Source of the DNA: Rhizobium sp. NXC24
Lineage (GTDB): Bacteria; Pseudomonadota; Alphaproteobacteria; Rhizobiales; Rhizobiaceae
Assembly (NCBI RefSeq): GCF_002944315.1
Contig: NZ_CP024311.1
Location: 348,501 to 412,500, forward strand
Reading direction: 5' to 3'
DNA length: 64,000 nt
Shown here one piece after another: positions 16,206 through 24,695 of the stretch. Numbering within the stretch: the stretch's first letter is position 1; each line of letters starts with the position of its first letter. Made by a program: the position numbers and the translations under genes. Below the pieces are notes generated by a model that did not search any database, was not told where the DNA came from, and saw only the letters and a list, made by a program, of their open reading frames with translations.

Positions 16206-16851
16206 CTATGCCGCAGTGCTGCTCGCGACGAGATAAGAGTGAAACATTATCGTTAGCTGTTTTTCGGCCTCGCTTCCCACAGCCGGGGGCATGACCCGTT
16301 TGCAGAATGCCGGGACCGTTCCGTAAATCACTGCCGTCATTGTTTGGGCGATCACGTGCGGATCGGCGAAACGGCCGTCGCTGGCGGTGGACAGCATCGC
16401 CTCGATCGCCCTTTCACTCCGCCGGGACGCCGATTCGATCAGCTCGCGCGCATCAAGCTCCGTAGCGATGAGGTAGAGGGCGGGCGCGACCTCGGTTTGC
16501 GCCATCCTTGCGTCAAGATAGGCCTTCACCACCGCCCGAGCTATTGTCTCCACCGGAGCGTACAGGTTTTCGTCGCTCGCTTTCTCCACAGCCTCGGCCA
16601 GCAACGCGAGATGCCGCTCCAGCACAGCGAAAAGCAAGGCCTGCTTATGCGGGAAATATTGGTACAGCGTTCCGACCGAAACGCCGGCACGACGCGCCAC
16701 GCGTCGTGTTCAGGCGGATCGGCCCATCGCTCAGCAAAACCTGAATGGTCGCCTCGAAAATAGCGTTCACGGTGACGATGGGTCGGACCTGACGCGGTAG
16801 TTTCCGGCGGTTTAGCGGTGACGGAGCAGCGTTTTCCATATGCGAATCCAA
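16206..16851 (-). pseudogene. TetR-family regulator broken by a 2-base deletion
   Basis: Read from ATG 16851 or 16839, the product begins with a TetR helix-turn-helix (VTVNAIFEATIQVLLSDGPIRLNTTR) and then runs off into nonsense. The rest, VARRAGVSVGTLYQYFPHKQALLF and a 150-residue C-terminal ligand domain, continues in another frame from about 16700. At 16700-16704 the minus strand reads CGTGGCG where CGTGTGGCG would restore TTRVARRAG, so one GT of a GT repeat appears lost. A GTG at 16700 could start a truncated protein lacking the first HTH helices. Divergent from the SDR gene at 16947. It is either a true pseudogene or a sequencing error. Confidence 0.8.
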
Positions 16852-16946
16852 AAACTGAATAATGCTTCATATATTACAGCCGTCGCCGATGCTCTAGCCC
16901 CGTGTGGTTGCCGGTGACGCCTTAGGAAGCGAATTAGGAGACGAAT

Positions 16947-17696
16947 ATGGGTAAATTGGACGGTAAGATCGCTGTCATCACTGGCGGTAACTCAGGAATG
17001 GGACTGGCGACGGCCAAGCTGTTCGCACGCGAAGGCGCAAAGGTGGTCATCACCGGCCGCGATCAAGCGGCGCTCGACGCTGCCGTGCAAAGCATCGGAA
17101 ATGGCGCCGACGCGGTCCGCAGTGATATTTCCAGGATGTCGGACATCGAAGCGCTTCGCGAATATGTCGAGAGAAAGCATGGCCGCGTCGACATTATTTT
17201 CGCGAACGCCGGGGGCGCGCGACCGAACATGTTTGAATACACGTCCGAAGAAGAATTCGATTTCACGGTCGCTAACACGTTCAAAGGGACGTATTTTACG
17301 GTGCAGAAGCTCCTGCCGCTGATGGGTTCCGGCGGCTCGATAATCCTAAACACCTCGACCCTGAGCAGACAAGGCCGCCCCTATGTCAGCGTCTATTCGG
17401 CGGGGAAAGCAGCCATCCGCTCGCTGGCACGGTCGCTCACCGCGGAGCTGACCGACAAGGGCATACGGGTAAATGCCCTGGCGCCTGGCTACATCGATAC
17501 GGACCAAGCACGTAAAGCCGGAGTGAGCGAGGAGATGATCGAACAGACGAAGACCCAGGTGCACGCCCAAATTCCAATGCACCGCAGCGGCACCGTTGAT
17601 GAGATCGCCAAGGCCGTCCTGTTCCTCGCCTCCGATGACTCGGCTTACATCACAGGCAGCGAACTCTGCGTCGATGGTGGCTGGGCTCAGATCTGA
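16947..17696 (+). CDS. Short-chain dehydrogenase/reductase (SDR)
   Basis: A 249-residue classical SDR. NAD(P)-binding GGNSGMGLA is at residues 13-21, NAGG at about 89, and the catalytic set is Ser in LNTSTLS with YSAGK. The C-terminus YITGSELCVDGGWAQI is typical of the FabG-like group. It oxidises or reduces an unknown alcohol/ketone in the cytoplasm. It is divergent from the frameshifted TetR gene, which was probably its repressor; if that gene is dead this one may be constitutively expressed. ATG 16947 is preceded by TTAGGAG. Confidence 0.9.
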   Translation: MGKLDGKIAVITGGNSGMGLATAKLFAREGAKVVITGRDQAALDAAVQSIGNGADAVRSDISRMSDIEALREYVERKHGRVDIIFANAGGARPNMFEYTSEEEFDFTVANTFKGTYFTVQKLLPLMGSGGSIILNTSTLSRQGRPYVSVYSAGKAAIRSLARSLTAELTDKGIRVNALAPGYIDTDQARKAGVSEEMIEQTKTQVHAQIPMHRSGTVDEIAKAVLFLASDDSAYITGSELCVDGGWAQI

Positions 17697-17743
17697 GTGT
17701 CCCGGCGGCGCGGAGGGGGAGATACAGCGAGTGACTGCAAAAG

Positions 17744-17768
17744 TTCGGCAGCGAATATCGCTGCCGAA
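17744..17768 (-). terminator. Terminator of guaA
   Basis: TTCGGCAGCG and CGCTGCCGAA form a perfect 10-bp stem around AATAT. On the minus strand it is followed by CTTTTGC, 27 bp beyond the guaA stop. It may also serve the convergent SDR gene. Confidence 0.75.
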
Positions 17769-17794
17769 ACTACGCTATGGCCGCAGCTTGCCCC

Positions 17795-19357
17795 TCATTC
17801 CCACTCGATCGTGCCGGGCGGCTTCGACGTTACGTCGTAGACCACGCGGTTGATGCCACGGACCTCGTTGATGATGCGGGTCGCGGCGCGGCCGAGGAAT
17901 TCCATGTCATAATGGTAGAAATCGGCCGTCATGCCGTCGACGGAGGTGACGGCGCGGAGCGCACAGACGAATTCGTAGGTGCGGCCGTCGCCCATGACGC
18001 CGACGGTCTGGACCGGCAGCAGCACGGCGAAGGCCTGCCAGATGGCGTCGTAGAGGCCAGCCTTGCGGATTTCGTCGAGATAGATGGCGTCTGCCTCGCG
18101 CAGGATCTCCAGCTTCTCGCGGGTGATCCCGCCCGGGCAGCGAATGGCGAGGCCGGGGCCGGGGAAGGGGTGGCGGCCGATGAAGCTGTCGGGCAGGCCG
18201 AGCTCCTTGCCGAGCACGCGCACTTCGTCCTTGAAGAGTTCGCGCAGCGGCTCCACGAGCTGCATCTTCATGCGCTCCGGCAAGCCGCCGACATTGTGAT
18301 GCGACTTGATGGTGACCGAGGGGCCGCCGGTGAAGGAAACGCTCTCGATGACATCCGGATAGAGCGTGCCCTGGCCGAGGAAATCGGCGCCGCCGAGCTT
18401 CTTCGCTTCCTCTTCGAAGGTCTCGATGAAGAGCCGGCCGATGATCTTGCGCTTGGTCTCGGGGTCGCTGACGCCCTCCAGCTCGCCAATGAAGCGGTCG
18501 GAGGCGTCGACATGCAGCAGATGCAGATTGTAGTGCTCGCGGAACATGGCGACGACATTGGCCGCCTCGTCTTTGCGCATCAGGCCGTGGTCGACGAGGA
18601 TGCAGGTGAGCTGGTCGCCGACTGCCTCATGGATCAGCAGCGCGGCAACGGAAGAGTCGACGCCGCCGGACAGTGCGCAGATGACGCGCTTGTCGCCGAC
18701 CTGATCGCGGATCGCCTGCACCGCCTTGGCACGATAGGCCGACATCGACCAATCGCCCTTGATGCCTGCGATATTGTGGATGAAGTTGCCGATCAGCTTG
18801 GCGCCGTCAGGCGTATGCACCACTTCCGGATGGAACTGCACGCCGTAATATCTGCGCTTCTCGTCGGCGATGAAGGCGTAAGGCGCGTTCGAGGAAGTGG
18901 CGACGACTTCAAAGCCCTCGGGCAGCGCGGTGACGCGGTCGCCATGACTCATCCACACTTGATGGCGCGAACCGTGCGACCACAGCCCTTCGAAGAGGGC
19001 ACAATCCTTGTCGACGTCCAGGAAGGCGCGGCCGAATTCGCGATGGTGGCCGCTTTCCACCTTGCCGCCGAGCTGCATGCACATGGTCTGCTGGCCATAG
19101 CAGATGCCAAAGACCGGCAAGCCGCTGTCGAAGATGATCTGCGGCGCCCGCGGCGAGCCTTCATCCACGGTCGAGGCCGGGCTGCCGGACAGGATCACGG
19201 CCTTCGGCTGCAGCCGCTTGAAGCCGGCTTCGGCGGATTGGAAGGGGACGATCTCGCAATAGACGCCCGCTTCGCGCACGCGCCGTGCGATGAGCTGCGT
19301 CACCTGGCTGCCAAAATCGACGATGAGAACGGTGTCTGGATGTGCTGTCTGGGTCAT
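17795..19357 (-). CDS. guaA: GMP synthase (glutamine-hydrolysing)
   Basis: A 520-residue enzyme converting XMP, glutamine and ATP to GMP in purine synthesis. The N-terminal class I amidotransferase has Cys86 in [11 protein letters not shown] and the His/Glu pair in QFHPEVVHT. The ATP-pyrophosphatase P-loop [12 protein letters not shown] follows, then the C-terminal dimerisation domain ending [36 protein letters not shown]. Length matches the family. It is followed by a strong hairpin at 17744-17768. It stands alone; the nucleosidase gene ends 95 bp upstream on the same strand. Confidence 0.97.
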   Translation of the reverse strand: MTQTAHPDTVLIVDFGSQVTQLIARRVREAGVYCEIVPFQSAEAGFKRLQPKAVILSGSPASTVDEGSPRAPQIIFDSGLPVFGICYGQQTMCMQLGGKVESGHHREFGRAFLDVDKDCALFEGLWSHGSRHQVWMSHGDRVTALPEGFEVVATSSNAPYAFIADEKRRYYGVQFHPEVVHTPDGAKLIGNFIHNIAGIKGDWSMSAYRAKAVQAIRDQVGDKRVICALSGGVDSSVAALLIHEAVGDQLTCILVDHGLMRKDEAANVVAMFREHYNLHLLHVDASDRFIGELEGVSDPETKRKIIGRLFIETFEEEAKKLGGADFLGQGTLYPDVIESVSFTGGPSVTIKSHHNVGGLPERMKMQLVEPLRELFKDEVRVLGKELGLPDSFIGRHPFPGPGLAIRCPGGITREKLEILREADAIYLDEIRKAGLYDAIWQAFAVLLPVQTVGVMGDGRTYEFVCALRAVTSVDGMTADFYHYDMEFLGRAATRIINEVRGINRVVYDVTSKPPGTIEWE

Positions 19358-19451
19358 GGCGAGCCTTTAATGAAAAGCGCTTTCCCTGGCAATCCGGCAA
19401 ATCGCGCGAGGGCCGATTTTATTGTCCCGATTGTATCAGCCGCCGCGCCGT

Positions 19452-20093
19452 TCAGAACCAGAAAACGCCGTCTTCCAGCGCAGTGAACAGTCCGTCGACG
19501 GCGTAGGAGAGCTTGCGGTCGATGACGTGCAGATATTCGGTCCAGCCGGAAATGTGCTGGAGCTCGACTAGGCCATCGGAAATACCGCGCAGTCCGATCA
19601 GCGGCCGGTCGTAGAGCTGGCAGACACGCAGTACGGAGAAGGTCTCCATATCCACCATGTCGGCGGCGATCCGGCCATAGGCATCGGCGCCGGAGATGAC
19701 ATTGCCGCCGGTCGAGAGGCTTGCTTCCGGAATGGCGGGAATGCGCAACGGCAGCTCGATCGTGGCGGGCAGGTCGAGGAACGGCGTGCGGCCTTTCTCA
19801 AAGCCGAGCGGCGAGGCGTCCATGTCGCGATAGGAAACGGAGGTGACCTGATAGACCTCCGTCTGCTCCAGCTTGGAGGAGCCGGCCGAACCTAACGAAA
19901 CCACCATGTCCGGCAAATCGTCCTGCGCTTCGAGCTGAGCGAACGCTTTCGTCATGGCGATCGCCGCCTCGACTGGACCGACGCCGGTCATCAGCGGGTC
20001 GATGCGGGAGCGCAGGAAGGGGCCGTATTCCGCCTCCGCCGCCATGACGAACAGGATCGACTTTCCCGATACGCGTTTCAGTTCGAATTTCAT
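19452..20093 (-). CDS. 5'-methylthioadenosine/S-adenosylhomocysteine nucleosidase-family protein
   Basis: A 213-residue member of the purine/uridine phosphorylase superfamily, MTA/SAH nucleosidase type. MVDMETFSV holds the Met-Glu pair that binds ribose, and IGLRGISDG carries the catalytic Asp. Expected reaction: release of adenine from methylthioadenosine or S-adenosylhomocysteine. The ATG at 20093 overlaps the thioesterase stop by four bases (ATGA), so the two are co-translated. The frame remains open further upstream, but that sequence is the thioesterase gene in another frame. Confidence 0.85.
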   Translation of the reverse strand: MKFELKRVSGKSILFVMAAEAEYGPFLRSRIDPLMTGVGPVEAAIAMTKAFAQLEAQDDLPDMVVSLGSAGSSKLEQTEVYQVTSVSYRDMDASPLGFEKGRTPFLDLPATIELPLRIPAIPEASLSTGGNVISGADAYGRIAADMVDMETFSVLRVCQLYDRPLIGLRGISDGLVELQHISGWTEYLHVIDRKLSYAVDGLFTALEDGVFWF

Positions 20094-20536
20094 CCGGTAA
20101 TTCCCTCTCGGCCTCGGATGACCATCATCGTTCCGGTCATGGAGGCAATCAGCTTGGCAGGCCCGTCGCTGATGGCATAGGCTCGCCCATCGGCGACGAT
20201 AATGGTGGAGCCGGGCTTGGTAACATCGCCGCGAAACAGAAACCGCTCGCCGCGTCCCGGGGACATCAGATTGATCTTGAATTCGATTGTAAGAATTGAT
20301 GCTGTAGGATCGATGACGCTGTAAGCCGCAAATCCGCAGGCCGAATCCAGCGCGGCGGCAATGATGCCGGCGTGTAGAATACCGTGCTGCTGCGTCAGCT
20401 TGACGTCGAACGGCAACTCGATCTCGACCGTGCCATGCTCGACGCGCGTCAGCTCCGCGCCGATCGTCGTCATCGCCGCCTGTCGCTCGAAACTCGTTCG
20501 AATACGCGCCCGAAAGTCGCTGCTTTCCCCAGTCAT
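20090..20536 (-). CDS. PaaI-family hotdog-fold thioesterase
   Basis: A 148-residue hotdog thioesterase. The segment KLTQQHGILHAGIIAAALDSACGFAAYSV matches the PaaI family active-site helix (HGxxHGG-like with conserved His and Asp). It should cleave acyl- or aryl-CoA thioesters; the substrate is unknown. A GGGAATGGG stretch upstream of ATG 20536 provides the ribosome site. First gene of a two-gene operon with the nucleosidase (ATGA overlap), divergent from the DUF2252 gene. Confidence 0.88.
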   Translation of the reverse strand: MTGESSDFRARIRTSFERQAAMTTIGAELTRVEHGTVEIELPFDVKLTQQHGILHAGIIAAALDSACGFAAYSVIDPTASILTIEFKINLMSPGRGERFLFRGDVTKPGSTIIVADGRAYAISDGPAKLIASMTGTMMVIRGREGITG

Positions 20537-20694
20537 CCCATTCCCTTTCGCGGGGTGCGAAATTGGCATGGCAGGAGGATTTGGACAAGGGCACTGCGGT
20601 GGAATTCGCCTCGCGGAAATAACGCGCGATCGACATTGTTTTCCCATGATGCTGGGTATTCGATACGCATCAACAGATTCGAGATGGAACCGAG

Positions 20695-21771
20695 ATGACG
20701 ACGATCCTGCAATCGACGAGAGCCTATGAGACCTGGATGCGGACGCAATTGGGGGACGATCTGGTCGATGCCGATCTCGACAAGAAGCACAAGAAAATGA
20801 AGAGCGGCGGTTTTGTCTTTCTGCGCGCCACCTATTGGCGCTGGGCCGAGACCATCTTCGACATCTGCCCCCATCTTGCGGGCGCGCCGCAGGTGCTGGC
20901 GATCGGCGATACGCATCTGGAGAATTTCGGCACCTGGCGCGACGAGGAGGGGCGGCTGGTCTGGGGCGCCAACGATTTCGATGATGCGGCGGTAATGCCC
21001 TATGCGCTGGACCTTGTGCGTTTGGCGACGAGTGCGATCCTTGCGCGAGGCGCCACCGCGCCGCCGCCGCGCGCCATCGCCGAGGCCATTTTGGGCGGCT
21101 ATCGCCGTGGGTTGAAGACGCCGTCACCGGTCATCCTGGAGCGTGATTACAAGTGGCTGCGCAATGACGTCATCCTCTCGAATGGCGAGCGCAAGGCGTT
21201 CTGGGACAAATATCGCGATCTGCCACCCTCCGCCAAACCGGTTCCTGGGCCTTACCTTGACGTGCTGCGGCGATCGCTACCAGATGAGCAGCTCCCTTTT
21301 GTCGCCAAGCCGCGCACGGCCGGCACCGGTAGCCTCGGCCGCCCGCGCTTTGTCGCCGATGTCGAATGGCGCGGCGGGCCGGTGATCCGCGAGGTCAAGG
21401 CGCTCGCCCAGTCTGCATGGTCGCTCCGACACAATCCGTCCGATACGACGATCCACACGGGCGTCATCGCCGCCGGACGCGCCCGCTCTCCCGATCCGCA
21501 TTATCAGGTGGTGGGCAAGCTGCTGGTCCGTCGGCTATCGCCAAACAGCAGAAAGATCGAGGTCGAGGGCGATGCGCAGCTCCTGCTGTCGCCGGCGATG
21601 CTCGACCTGATGGGTTTCGAGATCGCCAACTGCCATGCCGATGACGCCTCCCGCATTCCAGGCATTCTAGCTGACCTCGACAGGAGGGAGGTGGACTGGC
21701 TGAGGAACTCCGCCAAGGCGGCTGCGGTCGCGATCGGCATGGAGCAGGCGGAGTTCGCGGCGAGGGGCTAA
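20695..21771 (+). CDS. DUF2252 family protein (kinase-like fold)
   Basis: A 358-residue DUF2252 protein. GDTHLENFGTW and WGANDFDDAAVMPYALDLVRLATS are the family hallmarks and resemble the HxDxxxxN and DFD motifs of protein/aminoglycoside kinases; the fold assignment is family knowledge. The natural substrate is not known. Divergent from the thioesterase/nucleosidase pair with a 158-bp gap. A weak EcfG-like GGAAA-N17-TGTT lies in that gap (20615-20640), with two mismatches to consensus. Confidence 0.88.
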   Translation: MTTILQSTRAYETWMRTQLGDDLVDADLDKKHKKMKSGGFVFLRATYWRWAETIFDICPHLAGAPQVLAIGDTHLENFGTWRDEEGRLVWGANDFDDAAVMPYALDLVRLATSAILARGATAPPPRAIAEAILGGYRRGLKTPSPVILERDYKWLRNDVILSNGERKAFWDKYRDLPPSAKPVPGPYLDVLRRSLPDEQLPFVAKPRTAGTGSLGRPRFVADVEWRGGPVIREVKALAQSAWSLRHNPSDTTIHTGVIAAGRARSPDPHYQVVGKLLVRRLSPNSRKIEVEGDAQLLLSPAMLDLMGFEIANCHADDASRIPGILADLDRREVDWLRNSAKAAAVAIGMEQAEFAARG

Positions 21772-21785
21772 ACCGGCAAAGCCGG

Positions 21786-22595
21786 TCAATGCCCGGCGGC
21801 TTCAAGGATCAGACGGGCGATCGTATCGGGGTGCGAGATCAGCGAGAGATGGCTGGCCTTCACCTCTATGGTCTTGGCGCCCATGCGCTTGGCCATGAAG
21901 CGTTCCAGATCCGGATTGATCGTCCTGTCTTCGGTGGAGACCGCATACCAGCTCGGCTTGCTGCGCCAGGCGGCCTGGGTGGTCTTCCCGGTCAGCAAGG
22001 CCTTTTGGAAGGGCTCCTGCACGGCATAAAGCACCTCTGCCTTGGCCTTGGGCAGGTCGCCGGCGAAATCCCGCAGGAAAGCTTCCTCTGTCAGTCGTCC
22101 TTCATCGCCGTCGAAGACAATGCCTGCCGATGCCGGAGGCGTCGGATATGTCTTGGCGAGCGCCGTATAATCTTCGCCTGCATCCGGTGCGCGGGCTGCG
22201 ACATAGACCAGCGAAGAAACCTTCGGATGCACACCGGCTTCCGTCACGATCATGCCGGAGAAGGAATGGCCGACCAGGACTGTCGGGCCGTCCTGGCGAT
22301 CGAGAACGCGCTGGGCGGCCGCAACCGCCTCGGGAAGCGTCGTCAGTGGGTTCTGCACCGCCGTGCACTTCAGCCCCTTGGCCTGCAGCCGCGCGATGAC
22401 TTCCGTCCAGCAGGAGCCGTCTGCGAAGAGCCCATGGGCAAGGACGACGTTGCGAGCCTTTGGCGGCGCCGGGAGCGCGGAACCCGAACTCGAGGCCGCG
22501 CTGCTGGCGGCCATGGCGCGCGTCGAAACTAAGGAGGCGGCGGCGCCGGCAATGAGCGCGGTCGAGAAATTCCGTCTGGTCATCATCATCATCAT
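21786..22595 (-). CDS. Alpha/beta hydrolase with Tat signal
   Basis: A 269-residue serine hydrolase. The signal has the twin-arginine motif TRRNFSTALIAGAAASLVSTRAMA, so folded export to the periplasm is likely. The mature enzyme has HGLFADGSCW (oxyanion region), the nucleophile elbow GHSFSG, and a C-terminal catalytic His in KASHLSLISHP. The gene starts with five successive ATG codons (22595-22581), with AAAGGA close upstream, so the precise initiator is unclear. Related proteins are esterases; substrate unknown. Divergent from the GntR gene. Confidence 0.85.
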   Translation of the reverse strand: MMMMMTRRNFSTALIAGAAASLVSTRAMAASSAASSSGSALPAPPKARNVVLAHGLFADGSCWTEVIARLQAKGLKCTAVQNPLTTLPEAVAAAQRVLDRQDGPTVLVGHSFSGMIVTEAGVHPKVSSLVYVAARAPDAGEDYTALAKTYPTPPASAGIVFDGDEGRLTEEAFLRDFAGDLPKAKAEVLYAVQEPFQKALLTGKTTQAAWRSKPSWYAVSTEDRTINPDLERFMAKRMGAKTIEVKASHLSLISHPDTIARLILEAAGH

Positions 22596-22920
22596 CGTGA
22601 TCCTTTTGGCTAGAGGATAAACGGGCACCAGAAAGCCGTCCGCGCCGCATGTCGGAGCGGTGAGCTTCTTGAAGGTTTCGTATTTCTGGGAGCGGCATTT
22701 GCCCGAACGGATCAAATGTGGCTCCGTCTTGCATTCCGGATGGGTATTCGAGGCTTCTTTATGTATGCAAGAGCGCTCTCGTTGATCATTTTTGTATTCT
22801 CAATGGTGATATCTGTCAATAATTGGATGCGTAACAGTTGCGTGATGGAGAATTTGCATGCAAAAATGAGGCGCAGAGATGTTTTTGCATACAAGCAGTA
22901 TGGACGCGGGAGAATGAGAA
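22596..22920. other. Intergenic region between hydrolase and GntR genes
   Basis: This AT-rich 325-bp gap carries no convincing gene. It holds three related TGCA-centred sites (22762-22893) and the ribosome site GGGAG for the GntR gene. A 70-codon frame at 22716-22928 runs through the operator sites and is judged spurious. Confidence 0.6.
22762..22893. promoter_or_regulatory. Three candidate GntR operator sites
   Basis: TGTATGCAA at 22762-22770, the perfect palindrome TTTGCATGCAAA at 22853-22864, and TTGCATACA at 22885-22893, which is the exact reverse complement of the first. They share the TTGCAT/ATGCAA half-site and lie just upstream of the GntR gene, as expected for autoregulation by an FCD-type GntR protein. 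Confidence 0.6.
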
Positions 22921-23598
22921 ATGGCTGATAGATCGGATGACACTGAGGATCGCGAATTGTTGTCCGATCGTATCCGCAACGCGCTGGCGGATGAGATCGC
23001 GGCGGGTAAGCTGGAAGCGGGCGCTGCGATGGACGAACAGCACCTTGCCGATCGCTTCGGCGCTTCCCGCACGCCGGTTCGCGAGGCATTAAGGCAACTG
23101 GCGGCAAACGGCCTAGTCGAAGTGCGAGCGCGGCGGGGCGTCGTCGTCGCCCGTATGACGCCCGAGCGCATTATGGACATGTTCGAGACGGCAGCCGAAA
23201 TCGAAGCCATGTGCGTCAGGCTTGCCACCTATCGCATGACGCCCCTGGAGCGTAGCCACCTGATCGAACTGCACGATGCATCCGAAGCTATCGTGAAAAA
23301 GGGCGATTTCGATACCTATGATACCTTCAATCGCGCCTTCCACGAGGCGATCTATCAGGCGACCCACAATAGCTTCCTCGCCGAACAGGCAATCGCGATC
23401 CGCAATCGTCTAATGGCCTTCCGCCGCGCTCAATTGCAGCAGGAACAGCGCCTCGATCGATCCCGGGCGGAGCATGAAGCCATCATGCAGGCAATCGCAG
23501 AGGGTGACGGGGAAATGGCGTCGCGGCGCATGCGGGCGCATATGCTGAATGCGGCGACGGCGTTGCGGCGTTTCATTGAAGGCAACAAGCTAGTTTAG
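22921..23598 (+). CDS. GntR-family transcriptional regulator (FCD/FadR subgroup)
   Basis: A 225-residue regulator. The winged HTH is in LADEIAAGKLEAGAAMDEQHLADRFGASRTPVREALRQLAANGLVEVRARRGVVV (residues 22-80), followed by an all-helical FCD domain with metal-binding His residues (FNRAFHEAIYQATHN and RAEHEAI). The effector is typically a carboxylic acid; unknown here. Three TGCA-centred sites upstream suggest autoregulation and possibly control of the divergent hydrolase. Converges on the iron operon with 6 bp between stops. Confidence 0.92.
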   Translation: MADRSDDTEDRELLSDRIRNALADEIAAGKLEAGAAMDEQHLADRFGASRTPVREALRQLAANGLVEVRARRGVVVARMTPERIMDMFETAAEIEAMCVRLATYRMTPLERSHLIELHDASEAIVKKGDFDTYDTFNRAFHEAIYQATHNSFLAEQAIAIRNRLMAFRRAQLQQEQRLDRSRAEHEAIMQAIAEGDGEMASRRMRAHMLNAATALRRFIEGNKLV

Positions 23599-23604
23599 GC
23601 GGCG

Positions 23605-24690
23605 TCAGCCGCGGGTGATGCGCACGATATGCTGATCCCAGGCGACGTCGCTGTGCTCGCCCAGGAAATCGCCGCGATAGGAGGAAACGGCAAAGCCATG
23701 CCGTGCCGGTGCGATGCCAGCGGCGTCGGCGATGCTTTCCACCTTCAGCACCCTGCCTGTCTTCGCATCGAGCGTCACCGACGTGCCTTCGACCGGCGAG
23801 GCGACGCCGACGAGGTTTTCGGCGCGATTGACGGCAATGGCGCCCACATAATTTCCAAGCGCCCGGGTCGTATCGTCGGGCAGGGTTACGAAGGTCAGGT
23901 CTTCGCCCTTGGAGAAATGGCCGATGAGCGGCGGCAGGTCGTTGCGATGGCCTTCATATTGGCAGGCGAACCAGATGCGGCCTTGCACGTCGATATCGAC
24001 ATGGCGGGTGGAGACCCGGGCATATTGTAGCGGCAAGGCGTGCTTTTCGATCAGCCGGCCGCTGGCCGCGTCGATCAGGGTGAGCGACGGCTCCATATGA
24101 TCGAGGTTGAGCTTGGTGCGGCCGAAATCCGGATGGGTCTCGATGCCGCCATTGGCAACGACTAACAGCGTCCCGTCGTCGGAAACTGTCATGTCATGCG
24201 GGCCGGTGCCGTAGGTTTCGTATTCGCCGATCCGCGCGAAGCGATTGCGGGCGTCGTAGATGCCGATCATGCCCCTGTTGTTGTCGAAGTCGTTTTCGCT
24301 GGCGTAGAGCAGCTTTCCATCAGGGGAAAACGTGCCGTGGCCATAGAAATGCCGGCCCTCGCGCGAGGTGATGACAATGGGCTCGCCCTTGTTCCAGGGA
24401 TCGAAGATCATCGCATAGGTGCCGGGGCGGCGGGCGAAGGCGACGGTCTTGCCGGTTACCTTAGAAAAGGCCATGCCGTGGGCGCGGGCGGGCAGTGCCA
24501 CCTGATCAAGGATCTGGCCGCGCTCGGTGACCGTCGCCACGGCGAAGGAACCGTCTGATGCGCGGATGCCGGAGGCATAGACTGCATCGGCCCGCTCCAG
24601 CGCCATCAAGGCACCGGGCTTGAGCGCCGCGAGGAAGGTCAGCCCCGCCGCCTTGACGAAAGCTCTGCGATCGATCAGGCCGCTGCGCAT
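23605..24690 (-). CDS. DUF1513 protein with Tat signal, last gene of iron-type operon
   Basis: A 361-residue exported protein. The N-terminus MRSGLIDRRAFVKAAGLTFLAALKPGALMA is a Tat signal. The remainder is a beta-propeller-like repeat protein with YGHGTFSPDGKLLYASENDF and GPHDMTVSDDGTLLVVANGG, the DUF1513 pattern. It is the last of four genes (imelysin, DUF1111, imelysin, DUF1513) transcribed leftward. The same set occurs in other proteobacteria near iron-regulated loci; the role of DUF1513 itself is unknown. Five bases separate it from the preceding imelysin gene. Confidence 0.88.
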   Translation of the reverse strand: MRSGLIDRRAFVKAAGLTFLAALKPGALMALERADAVYASGIRASDGSFAVATVTERGQILDQVALPARAHGMAFSKVTGKTVAFARRPGTYAMIFDPWNKGEPIVITSREGRHFYGHGTFSPDGKLLYASENDFDNNRGMIGIYDARNRFARIGEYETYGTGPHDMTVSDDGTLLVVANGGIETHPDFGRTKLNLDHMEPSLTLIDAASGRLIEKHALPLQYARVSTRHVDIDVQGRIWFACQYEGHRNDLPPLIGHFSKGEDLTFVTLPDDTTRALGNYVGAIAVNRAENLVGVASPVEGTSVTLDAKTGRVLKVESIADAAGIAPARHGFAVSSYRGDFLGEHSDVAWDQHIVRITRG

Positions 24691-24695
24691 CGCGC

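Noticed and set aside
16206..16700. Reading the TetR gene as an intact 164-residue protein from GTG 16700
   Set aside because: That start omits the first half of the HTH, which is present and intact in the other frame just upstream, so a frameshift is the better explanation.
17777..19486. A 569-codon plus-strand frame
   Set aside because: It is the antisense shadow of guaA.
19452..20636. A 394-codon version of the nucleosidase
   Set aside because: The N-terminal half is the thioesterase gene read in another frame; the ATGA overlap at 20090-20093 marks the true start.
22716..22928. A 70-codon plus-strand frame with a hydrophobic stretch
   Set aside because: It overlaps the GntR start and runs through three operator-like sites without a ribosome site of its own.
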